This document shows positions 7,568 to 15,895 of a stretch of 33,540 nt of DNA, in pieces. Position 1 is the first letter of the stretch. The number at the start of each line of letters is the position of its first letter. The stretch covers positions 1 to 33,540 of the forward strand of contig NZ_BAFB01000080.1 of NCBI RefSeq assembly GCF_000248075.1. The letters are read 5' to 3'. The notes beneath the pieces are model-generated. The model worked only from the letters and a program-made list of their open reading frames with translations, did not search any database and had not been told where the DNA came from. This DNA comes from Gordonia otitidis NBRC 100426. Its GTDB lineage: Bacteria > Actinomycetota > Actinomycetes > Mycobacteriales > Mycobacteriaceae. The position numbers and the translations under genes are program-made.

Positions 7568-8464
7568 TCAACACCGCCCGCGAGGAAGTCGTGCGATGTT
7601 GCGATCGAGCCAGTTGGCGATCGCGTTGAGCGCAGCGGTACCCGACGACATCGAGCCACCCGCGGCGCTCATCGCGACTGAACTCTGTCGTCCATCACGG
7701 TATGTGATCAGCCCGATCTGCCTGACCAGGTAGGTACCGTCGACATCAGGCCCCCATCCGCCCTTCACCGCAGTGGATCTGGGCGCCGACATCACCTCGA
7801 CACCCCACTGCTGATTAGCCGCAACCTGCCCCATCAGGGAGACGACGTGCGAGGTTCCGGGCATGCACGGGAGGTGCGCGGTGAACGTCGCAGCGGCGGG
7901 CAGCGGCCACACGGTCTGGCCGAAAATGGTGAAACCGCCGCGCAATCGCTGTGCGGGTACGGCCGATTGGGTGTCGCCACCCTCCCGCAGCACCGCGGTG
8001 ACCTTGCGTGCGGCGGCGGCGTCGCTGCCGAGAGAGGACCACAGTGACTCGGCAGATGCGTTGTCGGAGTTGATGATCGCATTCGACTCTGCCGTCGACG
8101 GTCCGTTCTGACGCTCGGCTGCGACAGCAAGCGGCACCTTGATCGTCGACCACGCCACGCGTGGGGTGTTGTCGCCCAGGATGATCGGTCGCCCCGATCC
8201 CATGCCGACCGGTGCGATGGCGACTCCGATCGGCATGCCGACCTGTGCCGCCACCGTCGCGAATCCCTGTGACAACGGGCCGGCAGAAGTCGCTTCCGAC
8301 GTCGCCGGAGGGGCCACCGGCGAGATGGTCGACGCGGTGACCGTCACGGTGACGGGGGTGACCTGGCCCTCAGCTCCACGCGACGTCGAACATCCCGCGA
8401 CAGCCAAGGTGCAGACAGCGAGCACCCCCGCGAGCCGCCGACGGTGGCGGGTGTCAGTAGACAT
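7568..8464 (-). CDS. Class A beta-lactamase-like serine hydrolase, lipoprotein (copy 2)
   Basis: A ~298-residue paralogue of the 2193-3095 product. The chosen start is ATG 8464, which gives a compact lipoprotein signal with the lipobox LAVAGC (Cys25); an upstream in-frame start at 8497 would lengthen the N-region without need. Motifs in order are STIK (106-109), SDN (133-135) and KGG (234-236). Again no ExxLN omega-loop motif is seen. Cys200 (HLPCMP) and the C-terminal Cys298 match the cysteine pair of copy 1. It would sit on the outer face of the cytoplasmic membrane and act on peptidoglycan or another acyl substrate; true beta-lactam hydrolysis is uncertain. The start overlaps the end of the upstream membrane protein gene by 11 bases, so the two are probably co-transcribed and translationally coupled. 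Confidence 0.8.
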   Translation of the reverse strand: MSTDTRHRRRLAGVLAVCTLAVAGCSTSRGAEGQVTPVTVTVTASTISPVAPPATSEATSAGPLSQGFATVAAQVGMPIGVAIAPVGMGSGRPIILGDNTPRVAWSTIKVPLAVAAERQNGPSTAESNAIINSDNASAESLWSSLGSDAAAARKVTAVLREGGDTQSAVPAQRLRGGFTIFGQTVWPLPAAATFTAHLPCMPGTSHVVSLMGQVAANQQWGVEVMSAPRSTAVKGGWGPDVDGTYLVRQIGLITYRDGRQSSVAMSAAGGSMSSGTAALNAIANWLDRNIARLPRGRC

Positions 8465-9206
8465 AGACCACCGCGTCGTTACCGCCGCGGCAGACAACGG
8501 CGCCGCCGTCGGGCGTGCACGACATCACGTAGCTCATGCCGGTGACCGAGCTGTACGCGGTGATCACGCGGGCCTGTCCCGGTGCGCCGGTGCGCAGATA
8601 TTCGGCGCGAACGGCTTGCGCGAATGAGCAGCTGGTCACAGACGTACCCACGGACACTCCCGCACCACAGGACGCCGCACCTGGCGGAGGGCCCGCGGGC
8701 GCGACGGTGACGGTCGACGTCTGCGGCGGATTGACCGTCTGTGTCACCGTCGGTGTCGACTGTGTTTCCGTCGCAGAGTCTGAACCACGATTGAGTAGGA
8801 AATACGCGCCGACGATGACCAGGCCGACGACGAGGAGCACAGCGATGCAGATCAGCACGATCATCAACGACCTGTCGCGACGTGGAGACGCTGGATACAT
8901 CGCGGGCTGATATCCGGGCGGCGCATATGTCATCGGTGGAACTGCCGATGGGGGGATGGATGATTGGGAAGGCTGCTGCGGATACGACTGACCTGATGAG
9001 GGATACGCATAGTCGGCGTACTGGGGCTGCTCGTACGGAGCTTGGCCGGTAGACGGAGGGTGCGGCGCCTCGTAGTCCGCACCGAACGCCGACGTTCCGC
9101 TTATCGACGGATCTGTGTACTCACTCGTCGAACCGTCGTAGTGGTCGAAGTCGCCCTGCTCCTCCGGCCTGCCCTCCCCCGGTTCATCTCGGGGTGTCGA
9201 AACCAC
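8454..9206 (-). CDS. One-pass membrane protein with Pro/Tyr-rich N-terminus
   Basis: A 250-residue protein. Residues 1-110 are acidic, then rich in Pro, Tyr, Gln and Ser, and look disordered and cytoplasmic. A single membrane span follows at ~113-137 (LMIVLICIAVLLVVGLVIVGAYFLL). A Thr/Val/Pro linker (~140-175) leads to a small external domain (~178-250) with four cysteines (C180, C193, C230, C239), which would fit two disulfides. This layout is common in actinobacterial envelope proteins, but I do not recognise a named family. The start is GTG 9206. It overlaps the lipoprotein gene that follows by 11 bases, suggesting they act together at the cell surface. Its leader can fold over the ribosome binding site (see 9206-9276). 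Confidence 0.75.
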   Translation of the reverse strand: MVSTPRDEPGEGRPEEQGDFDHYDGSTSEYTDPSISGTSAFGADYEAPHPPSTGQAPYEQPQYADYAYPSSGQSYPQQPSQSSIPPSAVPPMTYAPPGYQPAMYPASPRRDRSLMIVLICIAVLLVVGLVIVGAYFLLNRGSDSATETQSTPTVTQTVNPPQTSTVTVAPAGPPPGAASCGAGVSVGTSVTSCSFAQAVRAEYLRTGAPGQARVITAYSSVTGMSYVMSCTPDGGAVVCRGGNDAVVYVY

Positions 9207-9276
9207 GATTCCTCATCTCCGTTCCTGCGGTGCGGCTCAACCGCACCCCCGCCCTGCCGCTCCGAACGAGGAATCG
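9206..9276 (-). promoter_or_regulatory. Leader hairpin covering the ribosome binding site
   Basis: In the minus-strand transcript, CGATTCCTC (9276-9268) is perfectly complementary to GAGGAATCG (9214-9206). The second arm holds the GAGGA Shine-Dalgarno-like sequence and the first base of the GTG start. A second hairpin, GGTGCGG/CCGCACC with a 5-base loop (9229-9247), is nested inside. Such a fold would hide the start site; a regulatory role is inference. Confidence 0.4.
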
Positions 9277-9410
9277 GCAACACAACCGGGCACTGCGTCG
9301 AGCCGAGGGAGCCTGATAGACCACCTCGTTCGATTAGTGAACACAGGAAAGAGAATATCCGTGATGTCGGATCTCGCAGGCTGGTTTGACGATGCTCATG
9401 CAGCTGTTGC

Positions 9411-10694
9411 TCAGATGACACCGTGAGCCGGGGGCCGCTCGCCCCGCAACACCCATCGACCGATGTGCTGATACTTCCAGCGAACCGGATCGTGCAACGT
9501 GTGGGTTCGTGCGTTGCGCCAGAACCGGTCGAGCGCGAGCTCGCCGGCGGCACTGCGGGTACCCGAGACCTCGAACAGCGCAGAACTCACGTTGTTCGCG
9601 GCGCGGTCGGCCACAGTTTTCGCGACAGCGACGGCGATCGACGCCTCTGCTATCGATTCCAGGCCATTCGGCAGGTCGTCGCGGCCCCCGTCACGGGTGT
9701 GCTGGTGTGCGTTCGCCGTGGCGGCGTCGACGGCTCGAGCGGCTGCGTCGAGAGTCGCTTCAGCGGTCGCGACCTCGACGCCCAGCTCACCGAACCGCTG
9801 CACGGTCAGCGGATCCGCGTCGGCGCGGTCGACGCCGGCCTCGAACCATGGTCGTGACGTTGTCCGTACGAAGTCGGCTGCGGCGTCGAGCGCACCCCGC
9901 GCGATACCGACGTCTATCGCCACGTGCAGCAACTGCGCGAATGCGCCGTAACCAGTCGGCAGCGCCACGGCGGGAGCCCTCGGTATGAGGGCTCCCGGAT
10001 CGACCGCGACGTCGGCGAACACGACTGTGCCCGACCCTGTGGTGCGCTGCCCGAGTCCATCCCAATCATCGACGATCGTCACCCCGGGAGCATCGGCAGC
10101 GACGAAGGCGATGTACTCCCCCGCCTCGAACTCAGCACCGTCGTCGGGCAACCGCGCGAGCACCGCGAGGGTGTCGGCGAACAGAGAGCCTGTCGCGTAG
10201 AACTTCTCGCCGTCGAGCACGAATCGGTCACCATCTCGACGTAGCGTGGTGGTGACCTCGGCCACGGTCTTCCCGCCACGCTCGGACTGTGCGTTCGCGA
10301 CCCGGCCACCTCGGAGCACGTCTCCGAAGATGCGCTGCGCCAACGAATCCGACGCGGCCAGCCGCACGAGATTCAGATACACGAAGTGGCTGTGCGGAAT
10401 CTGCGCGACGTTCGGGTCCGCTGCCGCCAGGAGTCGAGTGACGTCGGCGACGACGCTCGGCGCCAGGTCGGGCCCACCGAAACGCTGCGGGACCGTGATC
10501 GCCAGTAGCCCGGAGGAGGTGAGATCGTCGATCTCGGCGTATGGGAGTCGACGCTGCCGATCGCGCTCGGCGGCGTCGACCGTGATACGCCCTGCGACCT
10601 CCCGCGCCCTCGACCGCGCGGCCGCGGCACTGCTGGGAACTGTCTCGAGATCGACTGTCGGCCTTGATGTGTGAGCGGCAATCGACACTGTCAC
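9411..10694 (-). CDS. sfnB: SfnB-type flavin monooxygenase (acyl-CoA dehydrogenase fold)
   Basis: A 427-residue member of the acyl-CoA dehydrogenase-like group that includes SfnB and DszC, FMN-dependent enzymes of sulfur acquisition rather than fatty-acid oxidation. The N-terminal helical domain contains LLAITVPQRFGG and ADPNVAQIPHSHF (~62-112); the middle beta-domain contains FVLDGEKFYATGSLFAD and WDGLGQRTTGSGTVVF (~165-230); the C-terminal helical domain ends with DRFWRNARTHTLHDPVRWKYQHIGRW, typical of this branch. A catalytic Glu as in true acyl-CoA dehydrogenases is not evident. The GTG start at 10694 overlaps the sfnG stop by 4 bases (GTGA), so the two are translationally coupled. Together they are expected to help turn sulfones and sulfonates into sulfite during sulfate limitation. 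The exact substrate of SfnB is not settled. Confidence 0.85.
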   Translation of the reverse strand: MTVSIAAHTSRPTVDLETVPSSAAAARSRAREVAGRITVDAAERDRQRRLPYAEIDDLTSSGLLAITVPQRFGGPDLAPSVVADVTRLLAAADPNVAQIPHSHFVYLNLVRLAASDSLAQRIFGDVLRGGRVANAQSERGGKTVAEVTTTLRRDGDRFVLDGEKFYATGSLFADTLAVLARLPDDGAEFEAGEYIAFVAADAPGVTIVDDWDGLGQRTTGSGTVVFADVAVDPGALIPRAPAVALPTGYGAFAQLLHVAIDVGIARGALDAAADFVRTTSRPWFEAGVDRADADPLTVQRFGELGVEVATAEATLDAAARAVDAATANAHQHTRDGGRDDLPNGLESIAEASIAVAVAKTVADRAANNVSSALFEVSGTRSAAGELALDRFWRNARTHTLHDPVRWKYQHIGRWVLRGERPPAHGVI

Positions 10695-11800
10695 ACCGTC
10701 GCGCTACGATCGACGGCCTCAAGTTCACGCACGAGTGGCAGCACACGCTGTCCGAAGTACTCGATCTCTTCCTGGAAGTGTAGGAACCCACCGAGCACGA
10801 GGTCGACCCCGAGCTTCTTGTACGCGACGATCCGCTCGGCGACTTGTTCGGGCGTGCCGATCAGTTGGGTGCGGAAGCCGTCGTTGTACTGCACGAGATC
10901 CTCGAACGAAGAGTCGGCCCACATTCCCTTCTTGTCGCCGGTCGCGCTGCCGGCCTGCTGCACCGCACTGCGGAATCCTTCGACTGCAGGCTTGTTCGCC
11001 TTCTCGACGATCTCCCGCAGGGTATCTCGCGCCTCGGCTTCGGTGTCGCGAGCGATGATGAATCCGTTCAGGCCGAACCGTACTTCACGATCATGTGCGC
11101 GCGCTACGGCACGCAGATCGTCGAGTTGTTCTGTGACGCCGTCGAAACTCTTGCCGTTGGAGAAGTACCAGTCGGAGAACCTACCGCCGTTGTTGCGTGC
11201 CGCCGTGGAGTTACCGCCCTGGAAGAGCTCAGGGTTGGGGCGTTCGGGGGTGTTGAGGGGCCTGGGCTTGAGGGTGAAGTCGTGGATGCGATAGAAGTCA
11301 CCGCGGTAGTCGACGTTGTCCTCGGTCCAGATCTTTCGGATCACCTCGAGGAATTCTGCACTGCGGCGGTAACGCTCATCGTGCTCGAGCCATGGCTCGC
11401 CGAGGTGCGTGAACTCGTCCTTGAACCATCCGCTCACCACGTTGACAGCGAAGCGGCCCCCGGACAGGATGTCGGCGGTGGCCCCGAACTTCGCAAGCAC
11501 AGCCGGATGCCAGAGACCGGGGTGTACTGCCGCAATGAGTTTGAGTCGTTCGGTCGCACCGAGCAGAGCGAGGCTGAACGACGTTGACTCGTGCTGGAAT
11601 TCGGCGCCGTAACTGGCTTCGTACCGCACCTGACTCAGCGCGTACTCGAATCCGTTGTTCTCGGCTGTCCGGGCGAGTCGTTTGTTGTACTCGAAGTCCC
11701 AACCGGTGCGCTGTTCGATGTCGCTCGTGACGAGCCCTCCCGACACATTCGGAACCCAATACGCGAATTTGATCTCGTCGGCGATCTTCTCGGTGGACAT
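10691..11800 (-). CDS. sfnG: FMNH2-dependent dimethylsulfone monooxygenase SfnG
   Basis: A ~369-residue luciferase-like enzyme that splits dimethyl sulfone to methanesulfinate using FMNH2 supplied by a separate reductase. Recognisable segments are FAYWVPNVSGGLVTSDIEQRT near the N-terminus, LLGATERLKLIAAVHPGLWHP, FAVNVVSGWFKDEF (FMN-binding core), then ELFQGGNSTAARNNGGRFSDWYF and LGGFLHFQEEIEYFG near the end. These match SfnG over its usual length (~360). ATG 11800 is chosen over the frame opening at 11836 because GACAGGAG stands just before it and the family begins at this point. sfnB follows with a 4-base overlap. A dyad 79 bases upstream of the start (11879-11901) resembles the operator upstream of the quinone oxidoreductase. 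Confidence 0.9.
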   Translation of the reverse strand: MSTEKIADEIKFAYWVPNVSGGLVTSDIEQRTGWDFEYNKRLARTAENNGFEYALSQVRYEASYGAEFQHESTSFSLALLGATERLKLIAAVHPGLWHPAVLAKFGATADILSGGRFAVNVVSGWFKDEFTHLGEPWLEHDERYRRSAEFLEVIRKIWTEDNVDYRGDFYRIHDFTLKPRPLNTPERPNPELFQGGNSTAARNNGGRFSDWYFSNGKSFDGVTEQLDDLRAVARAHDREVRFGLNGFIIARDTEAEARDTLREIVEKANKPAVEGFRSAVQQAGSATGDKKGMWADSSFEDLVQYNDGFRTQLIGTPEQVAERIVAYKKLGVDLVLGGFLHFQEEIEYFGQRVLPLVRELEAVDRSATV

Positions 11801-11878
11801 GCAACTCCTGTCGGTCGGCGGGCACCCGCGGTACACAGATGGAGTTCAGTGTCGACGACGCGACTTACGTCGCCCACA

Positions 11879-11901
11879 GTTCAAATCCGAGTGGATTCAA
11901 C
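11879..11901. promoter_or_regulatory. Dyad upstream of sfnG (candidate TetR operator)
   Basis: On the minus strand GTTGAATCC and GGATTTGAAC face each other across ACTC, with one extra base in the second arm. The left half-site GTTGAATC is identical to that of the 13853-13876 dyad. The regulator gene at 11958-12641 lies between the two sites. Confidence 0.4.
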
Positions 11902-11957
11902 TGGACAGCGCACATCGGCGCACGGACGATGGTGGCTCGATGGCGAGGGGCCGGCGC

Positions 11958-12641
11958 TCAGCGCTCGTCGGACGGCTCCCACTGCGCCATTCCGAGGAAC
12001 ACGATGACGAGCTGGCGCTGGGTGCGCTCGATGATCGCCGATTCGGCGCCCCTGCCCCGATGTTCACCGTCGAGGATGTCGGCGACCGCCGTCAGCATGA
12101 TCGTCACGATGAGTTCGGCCGCGAGTTCGAGGTCGTCGGCGCTCCACTCGGCGAGGTCGGGCAGACGCGAGAGGTCGATGGCGAGTTCTTTCGAGAACAG
12201 TCGCAACTCGGTGTCGATGGCGCGCCTGATCTCGGCCAACCCGCCATGCTGTTCGCGGATCAGGAAGCGGAACGCCGGCTCGTTGTCGTGGACGTGTCGA
12301 AGCAGGATGTCGAGCGAACTCTTCGCGGTCGGCAGAGCCTGGCGGGCAGCGAGGTCGCGCCGCCCCTCCCTCAGGGTTCGCCGTAGAACCCGCATCGAAT
12401 CCTCGACGAGCGTGACGCCGAGATCCTCCATGGACGCGAAATGCCTGTAGAACGCTGTCGGGACGATCCCGGCACCACGTGCGACCTCACGCAGGCTGAT
12501 GCTGCCGAAGCTACGTTCGGAGACGAGATCGAGTGTCGTGTCGAGCAACGCCTGCCGGGTGCGGTTCTTGCGGTCGGCACGACTCTCCGAATCCGCCGAC
12601 CGTGCACCGTGTGAGGTGGAAGATCGACGGGTCCTGGTCAC
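11958..12641 (-). CDS. TetR-family transcriptional regulator, FabR-like
   Basis: A 227-residue repressor. The N-terminal ~25 residues are basic and disordered. The helix-turn-helix domain (~26-75) contains SERSFGSISLREVARGAGIVPTAFYRHFASMEDLG, which is closest in my reading to the FabR/DesT branch of TetR (unsaturated-lipid sensing) rather than to drug-efflux regulators. The C-terminal ligand domain (~85-215) is helical. The start is GTG 12641. A -10-like TAAACT (12649-12654, minus strand) ends 7 bases before it, which suggests a leaderless transcript. It lies 80 bases downstream of the quinone oxidoreductase and 157 bases upstream of sfnG on the same strand. Likely targets are the two similar dyads at 11879 and 13853. 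Control of the desaturase operon at 16629 is another possibility given the FabR-like sequence. Confidence 0.85.
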   Translation of the reverse strand: MTRTRRSSTSHGARSADSESRADRKNRTRQALLDTTLDLVSERSFGSISLREVARGAGIVPTAFYRHFASMEDLGVTLVEDSMRVLRRTLREGRRDLAARQALPTAKSSLDILLRHVHDNEPAFRFLIREQHGGLAEIRRAIDTELRLFSKELAIDLSRLPDLAEWSADDLELAAELIVTIMLTAVADILDGEHRGRGAESAIIERTQRQLVIVFLGMAQWEPSDER

Positions 12642-12721
12642 CTCCGAGAGTTTATCCTGCCGCAGGTCAGCGCCGACCGACCGCCATGCCGATCCGAGAT
12701 GGGCACGCGACGGGTCAGCAC

Positions 12722-13705
12722 TCAGGGTACGAACACAACTCGCCCGACGGTGGTGCCGTCGCCGAGACGACCGACGCCGTCGGCGACATCGGTGAATGCG
12801 AGTCGTTCACCGACAAGTGGCGTGACCAGACCCTTGTCGGCCAGACGGGTCAGTTCGCGATGACACTCGTCGATGACGGCCGGATTCTTGGTCTGGTAGA
12901 GCCCCCAGTGCAGGCCGACGATCGAGTAGTTCTTGATCAATGCGTGGTTGAGCGCAGGCGTGGGAATCGTTCCACCGGCGAATCCGATGACCACGATGCG
13001 ACCCTCGAAAGCGATGCATTTGGTCGATCCGGCGTACGCGTCACCGCCCACCGGGTCGACGACGATGTCGGCGCCATGCCCGCCGGTGAACTCCTTCACC
13101 GCCGCCACGAAGTCTTCCGAATGCCTGTCGACGACAAGATCGGCGCCGAGTTCCTCGGCGTAGTGTGCCTTGTCGGGTCCGCCGACGACCCCGATGACCC
13201 TCGCACCGGCCGCCTTGCCGAGTTGCACTGCGGCACTGCCGACTCCGCCGGCCGCGGCGTGAACGAGGAGATAGTCGCCCTCGCTGATCTGTGTCCGACG
13301 GTGCAGCGCGAACCAAGCCGTTTGGTAGCCGATGGTCAGTGCCGCGGCTGCGGCGTCGTCGAGTGCCTCTGGAGCGTGAAATACGTTGGCCTGGTTCATG
13401 AGCGCATATTCGGCGAACGCACCACCCGGCAGGATCGGAGTACCGACGACCCGTTCCCCGACGTCGGCGCGCGTGACGCCGTCACCCACCGCGACGACCT
13501 CGCCGCAGAGTTCGACGCCGGGCGTGAACGGCAGCGGCGGCTTGATCTGGTACTTGCCCTGACACAGCAGCACGTCCGGGAAGTTGGCAGGCGTTGCGAG
13601 CACTTTGACCACGACCTCGCCGACGCCAGGCGCCGGCTCGTCGATCTCCTCGAGCGTCAGCACATCGCGCGGATCGCCGAGTTCGTTGACACACCAGGCT
13701 TTCAT
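12722..13705 (-). CDS. NADPH:quinone oxidoreductase (zinc-free MDR family)
   Basis: A 327-residue medium-chain dehydrogenase/reductase. The N-terminal GroES-like domain has NFPDVLLCQGKYQIKPPLPFTPG and GVELCGEVVAVG; the nucleotide fold follows with HAAAGGVGSAAVQLGKAAGARVIG (~147-170). The catalytic-zinc cysteine/histidine set and the structural-zinc cysteine cluster of alcohol dehydrogenases are absent, which fits the quinone oxidoreductase branch. Close relatives reduce quinones or enones with NADPH; the substrate here is unknown. The start at 13705 is well supported by GGAGGAG ten bases upstream. The TetR gene follows on the same strand after 80 bases. A 24-bp dyad occupies its likely promoter (13847-13876). 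Confidence 0.85.
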   Translation of the reverse strand: MKAWCVNELGDPRDVLTLEEIDEPAPGVGEVVVKVLATPANFPDVLLCQGKYQIKPPLPFTPGVELCGEVVAVGDGVTRADVGERVVGTPILPGGAFAEYALMNQANVFHAPEALDDAAAAALTIGYQTAWFALHRRTQISEGDYLLVHAAAGGVGSAAVQLGKAAGARVIGVVGGPDKAHYAEELGADLVVDRHSEDFVAAVKEFTGGHGADIVVDPVGGDAYAGSTKCIAFEGRIVVIGFAGGTIPTPALNHALIKNYSIVGLHWGLYQTKNPAVIDECHRELTRLADKGLVTPLVGERLAFTDVADGVGRLGDGTTVGRVVFVP

Positions 13706-14020
13706 CTATTTCTCCTCCGGATCGGTTGTCGGACGGACGTGGCCCCGACCGCTGCAGCCGACGTCGGTACTCCGCGCCGAACCAGGATGCACAGCCACGT
13801 GTTCACTCACACCCGGCCATCGACGTGACCGGCGTCTCTGCAGTCATCTATAGTTGAATCTGACTTCAGATTCAACACCATCGGCCGTGACCGCCATGGA
13901 CAGCCGCGTCCCGAGACAGTGCACCCGGCCATGCGCGGACGGCTCAACGACGTGCGCTCCCACATACCGACGGTCAGTCTCGACGAGGTGACGCGCGCCG
14001 TCGTTTCGTCTCGACCTGCC
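13706..14020. other. Intergenic region upstream of the quinone oxidoreductase
   Basis: These 315 bases hold no supported gene. They contain the 5' region of the oxidoreductase, with its promoter/operator at 13847-13876; the rest (13877-14020) has no clear feature and runs to the stop of the ABC transporter. Confidence 0.5.
13847..13876 (-). promoter_or_regulatory. Promoter with overlapping operator dyad
   Basis: The dyad 13853-13876 has perfect 11-base arms, GTTGAATCTGA and TCAGATTCAAC, around a 2-base centre. On the minus strand, TTGAAT (13875-13870) and TATAGA (13852-13847) are separated by 17 bases and make a sigma-70-like promoter. The dyad therefore covers the -35 and spacer exactly, as expected for a repressor site. 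The neighbouring TetR protein is the best candidate. Confidence 0.65.
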
Positions 14021-15883
14021 TCACGCAGCGGCAACCGAATCGCCACGCGCAAGCAGGCGCGCGTAGCGACCGCCGCGGGCGACCAGTTCGGCGTGCGTAC
14101 CCGCCTCGGCGATCCGACCGTGGTCGAGCACCAGGATCTGGTCGGCGTCGCGGACCGTGGACAACCGGTGAGCGATCGTGATGGTTGTCCTGCCGGCACT
14201 CGCGGCGTCGACCGCTGCCTGCACGGCACGTTCGGTCTCGTTGTCGAGCGCACTGGTCGCCTCGTCGAGCACGAGGATTCGAGGATCACGCAGCAGGGTG
14301 CGCGCCAAGGCGATGCGTTGCTTTTCTCCTCCGGAGAAGCGGTGTCCCCGAGCACCGACGAGAGTGTCGTATCCGTCGGGCAACGCCACGATGAGGTCGT
14401 GTACCTGTGCTGCGCGGGCGGCCTGCTCGATCTGCTCGTCTGTCGCATCGGGCCTCGCGTGGCGCAGATTGTCACGAATACTCGCGTGCAGCAGATAGGT
14501 CTCCTGCGAGACGACACCCACGATGCTCGCCAGGTCTGCGAGTGCGATGTCTCGCACGTCGATGCCGTCGATGCTGACCGTTCCGGAGTCGACATCATGC
14601 AATCGTGAGACGAGCGACGCCAGCGTCGTCTTTCCCGAACCGGTTTCGCCGACCAGGGCCAGAGAACCTCCCGCCGGGACATCGATGTCGATGTGCTGCA
14701 GCGCATCGGTCGCCGCACCCTCATAGCGAAACGCGACGTCGTCGAAGCGGACCGCGCCGTCCACATCCATCAGCGGGACAGGGCGTGCGGGGTCGTCAAT
14801 GGTGACCGGCAGGTCGAGGTATTCGAAGATCCGACTGAACAGAGCCAGCGAACTGGTGATGCTGACCCCGACGTCGAGAAGACTCATCAACGGTCGGAAC
14901 AGAGTTGCCTGCAGACCGGTGAACGCCACCAGTGTGCCGATGGTCATTACGCCCGATGTAGCCGGTAATCCGGCGACCAGATAGAGCAACGCCGGGATGG
15001 TCGCGAAGATGATGTTCATCGTCGCCATCCGCCAGCGGCCGGACAGTTGCGAGCGCACCTCGAGATCGACGAGGGTATGGGAGGTATCGGTGAAGCGTTG
15101 TGCCAGTGCAGGTCCGGCGCCGAGGGTCTTGGCCAAGTGGATGCCGCCGATCGAGAGCGACTCCTCGATCTGGGTCTGCATGTCGGCGAGCGTTCGCTGA
15201 CGCTTCGTGGTGATCTCACGCCGCATCCTCGCGACCGTTCGAGTCAGCCAAATGGCCGGCGGCAGCACGACGAGCGAGAGCAGTGACAGCTGCCAGCTCA
15301 GGACCACCATGGCCACTACTGTGCCCACGACCGTCGTGAGATTGGCGGCCACCGATGTGGCGGTGGTGGTGACCACGGTCTGCATCCCGCCGATGTCGTT
15401 GGTCAGGCGACTCTGCACCTCACCGCCGCGCGTACGGGTGAAGAAGCCCAGTGATTGTCGTTGAAGATGAGTGAACACCCGGGTGCGCAGGTCATGCATC
15501 ACACGCTGCCCGACGGACGTCGAGATCCAGGTCTGCAGGACGCCGAGAACGGAACTGACCACCGCAATACCGATCATCGCGACCACCGACCACACGAGTA
15601 GCGTCACGTCGCGCTCCGGGATGGCACGGTCGATGACCTCACGGACCAAAAACGGGTTGGCAAGAGCGATGATCGAGGACGCGACGATCAACGCCATCAC
15701 GAGCGCGATGCGAAGTCGGTACGTCGAGAAGAGCGCAGCGACACGACGCAGACTCACCGGCTTCTCTTCGAGTTGAACACGGTCGGCCGGGTCGAGTCGG
15801 GCGGGACCCCTGCCGCCGCCCTGCGGCATACCCGAAGGTCTGCCTGGTGATGTCTTGGTTTGGGGGCTCGTCAGACGAACCAC
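14021..15883 (-). CDS. ABC exporter, fused permease and ATPase
   Basis: A 620-residue half-transporter. About 40 N-terminal residues are disordered. The membrane domain (~45-340) has six spans starting with LRIALVMALIVASSIIALANPF. The ATPase domain (~365-610) has Walker A GETGSGKTT (~409), Q-loop VVSQETYLLHASIRDNL, signature SGGEKQR (~514), Walker B ILVLDEATS and the switch AHRLST. It should act as a homodimer or with a partner; the substrate (drug, lipid or peptide) is not shown by the sequence. GTG 15883 is directly abutted by AAAGGGGG, too close for a normal ribosome binding site, but a -10 (TATTCT, 15901-15896) just upstream fits a near-leaderless mRNA. It is divergent from a MarR gene, with two palindromes between them, so MarR repression is likely. 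Confidence 0.85.
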   Translation of the reverse strand: MVRLTSPQTKTSPGRPSGMPQGGGRGPARLDPADRVQLEEKPVSLRRVAALFSTYRLRIALVMALIVASSIIALANPFLVREVIDRAIPERDVTLLVWSVVAMIGIAVVSSVLGVLQTWISTSVGQRVMHDLRTRVFTHLQRQSLGFFTRTRGGEVQSRLTNDIGGMQTVVTTTATSVAANLTTVVGTVVAMVVLSWQLSLLSLVVLPPAIWLTRTVARMRREITTKRQRTLADMQTQIEESLSIGGIHLAKTLGAGPALAQRFTDTSHTLVDLEVRSQLSGRWRMATMNIIFATIPALLYLVAGLPATSGVMTIGTLVAFTGLQATLFRPLMSLLDVGVSITSSLALFSRIFEYLDLPVTIDDPARPVPLMDVDGAVRFDDVAFRYEGAATDALQHIDIDVPAGGSLALVGETGSGKTTLASLVSRLHDVDSGTVSIDGIDVRDIALADLASIVGVVSQETYLLHASIRDNLRHARPDATDEQIEQAARAAQVHDLIVALPDGYDTLVGARGHRFSGGEKQRIALARTLLRDPRILVLDEATSALDNETERAVQAAVDAASAGRTTITIAHRLSTVRDADQILVLDHGRIAEAGTHAELVARGGRYARLLARGDSVAAA

Positions 15884-15895
15884 CCCCTTTCACAA

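Noticed and set aside
12533..13828. 431-residue plus-strand open frame
   Set aside because: It lies antisense to the TetR and quinone oxidoreductase genes, both with clear families. It is a high-GC codon-bias shadow with no recognisable motif.
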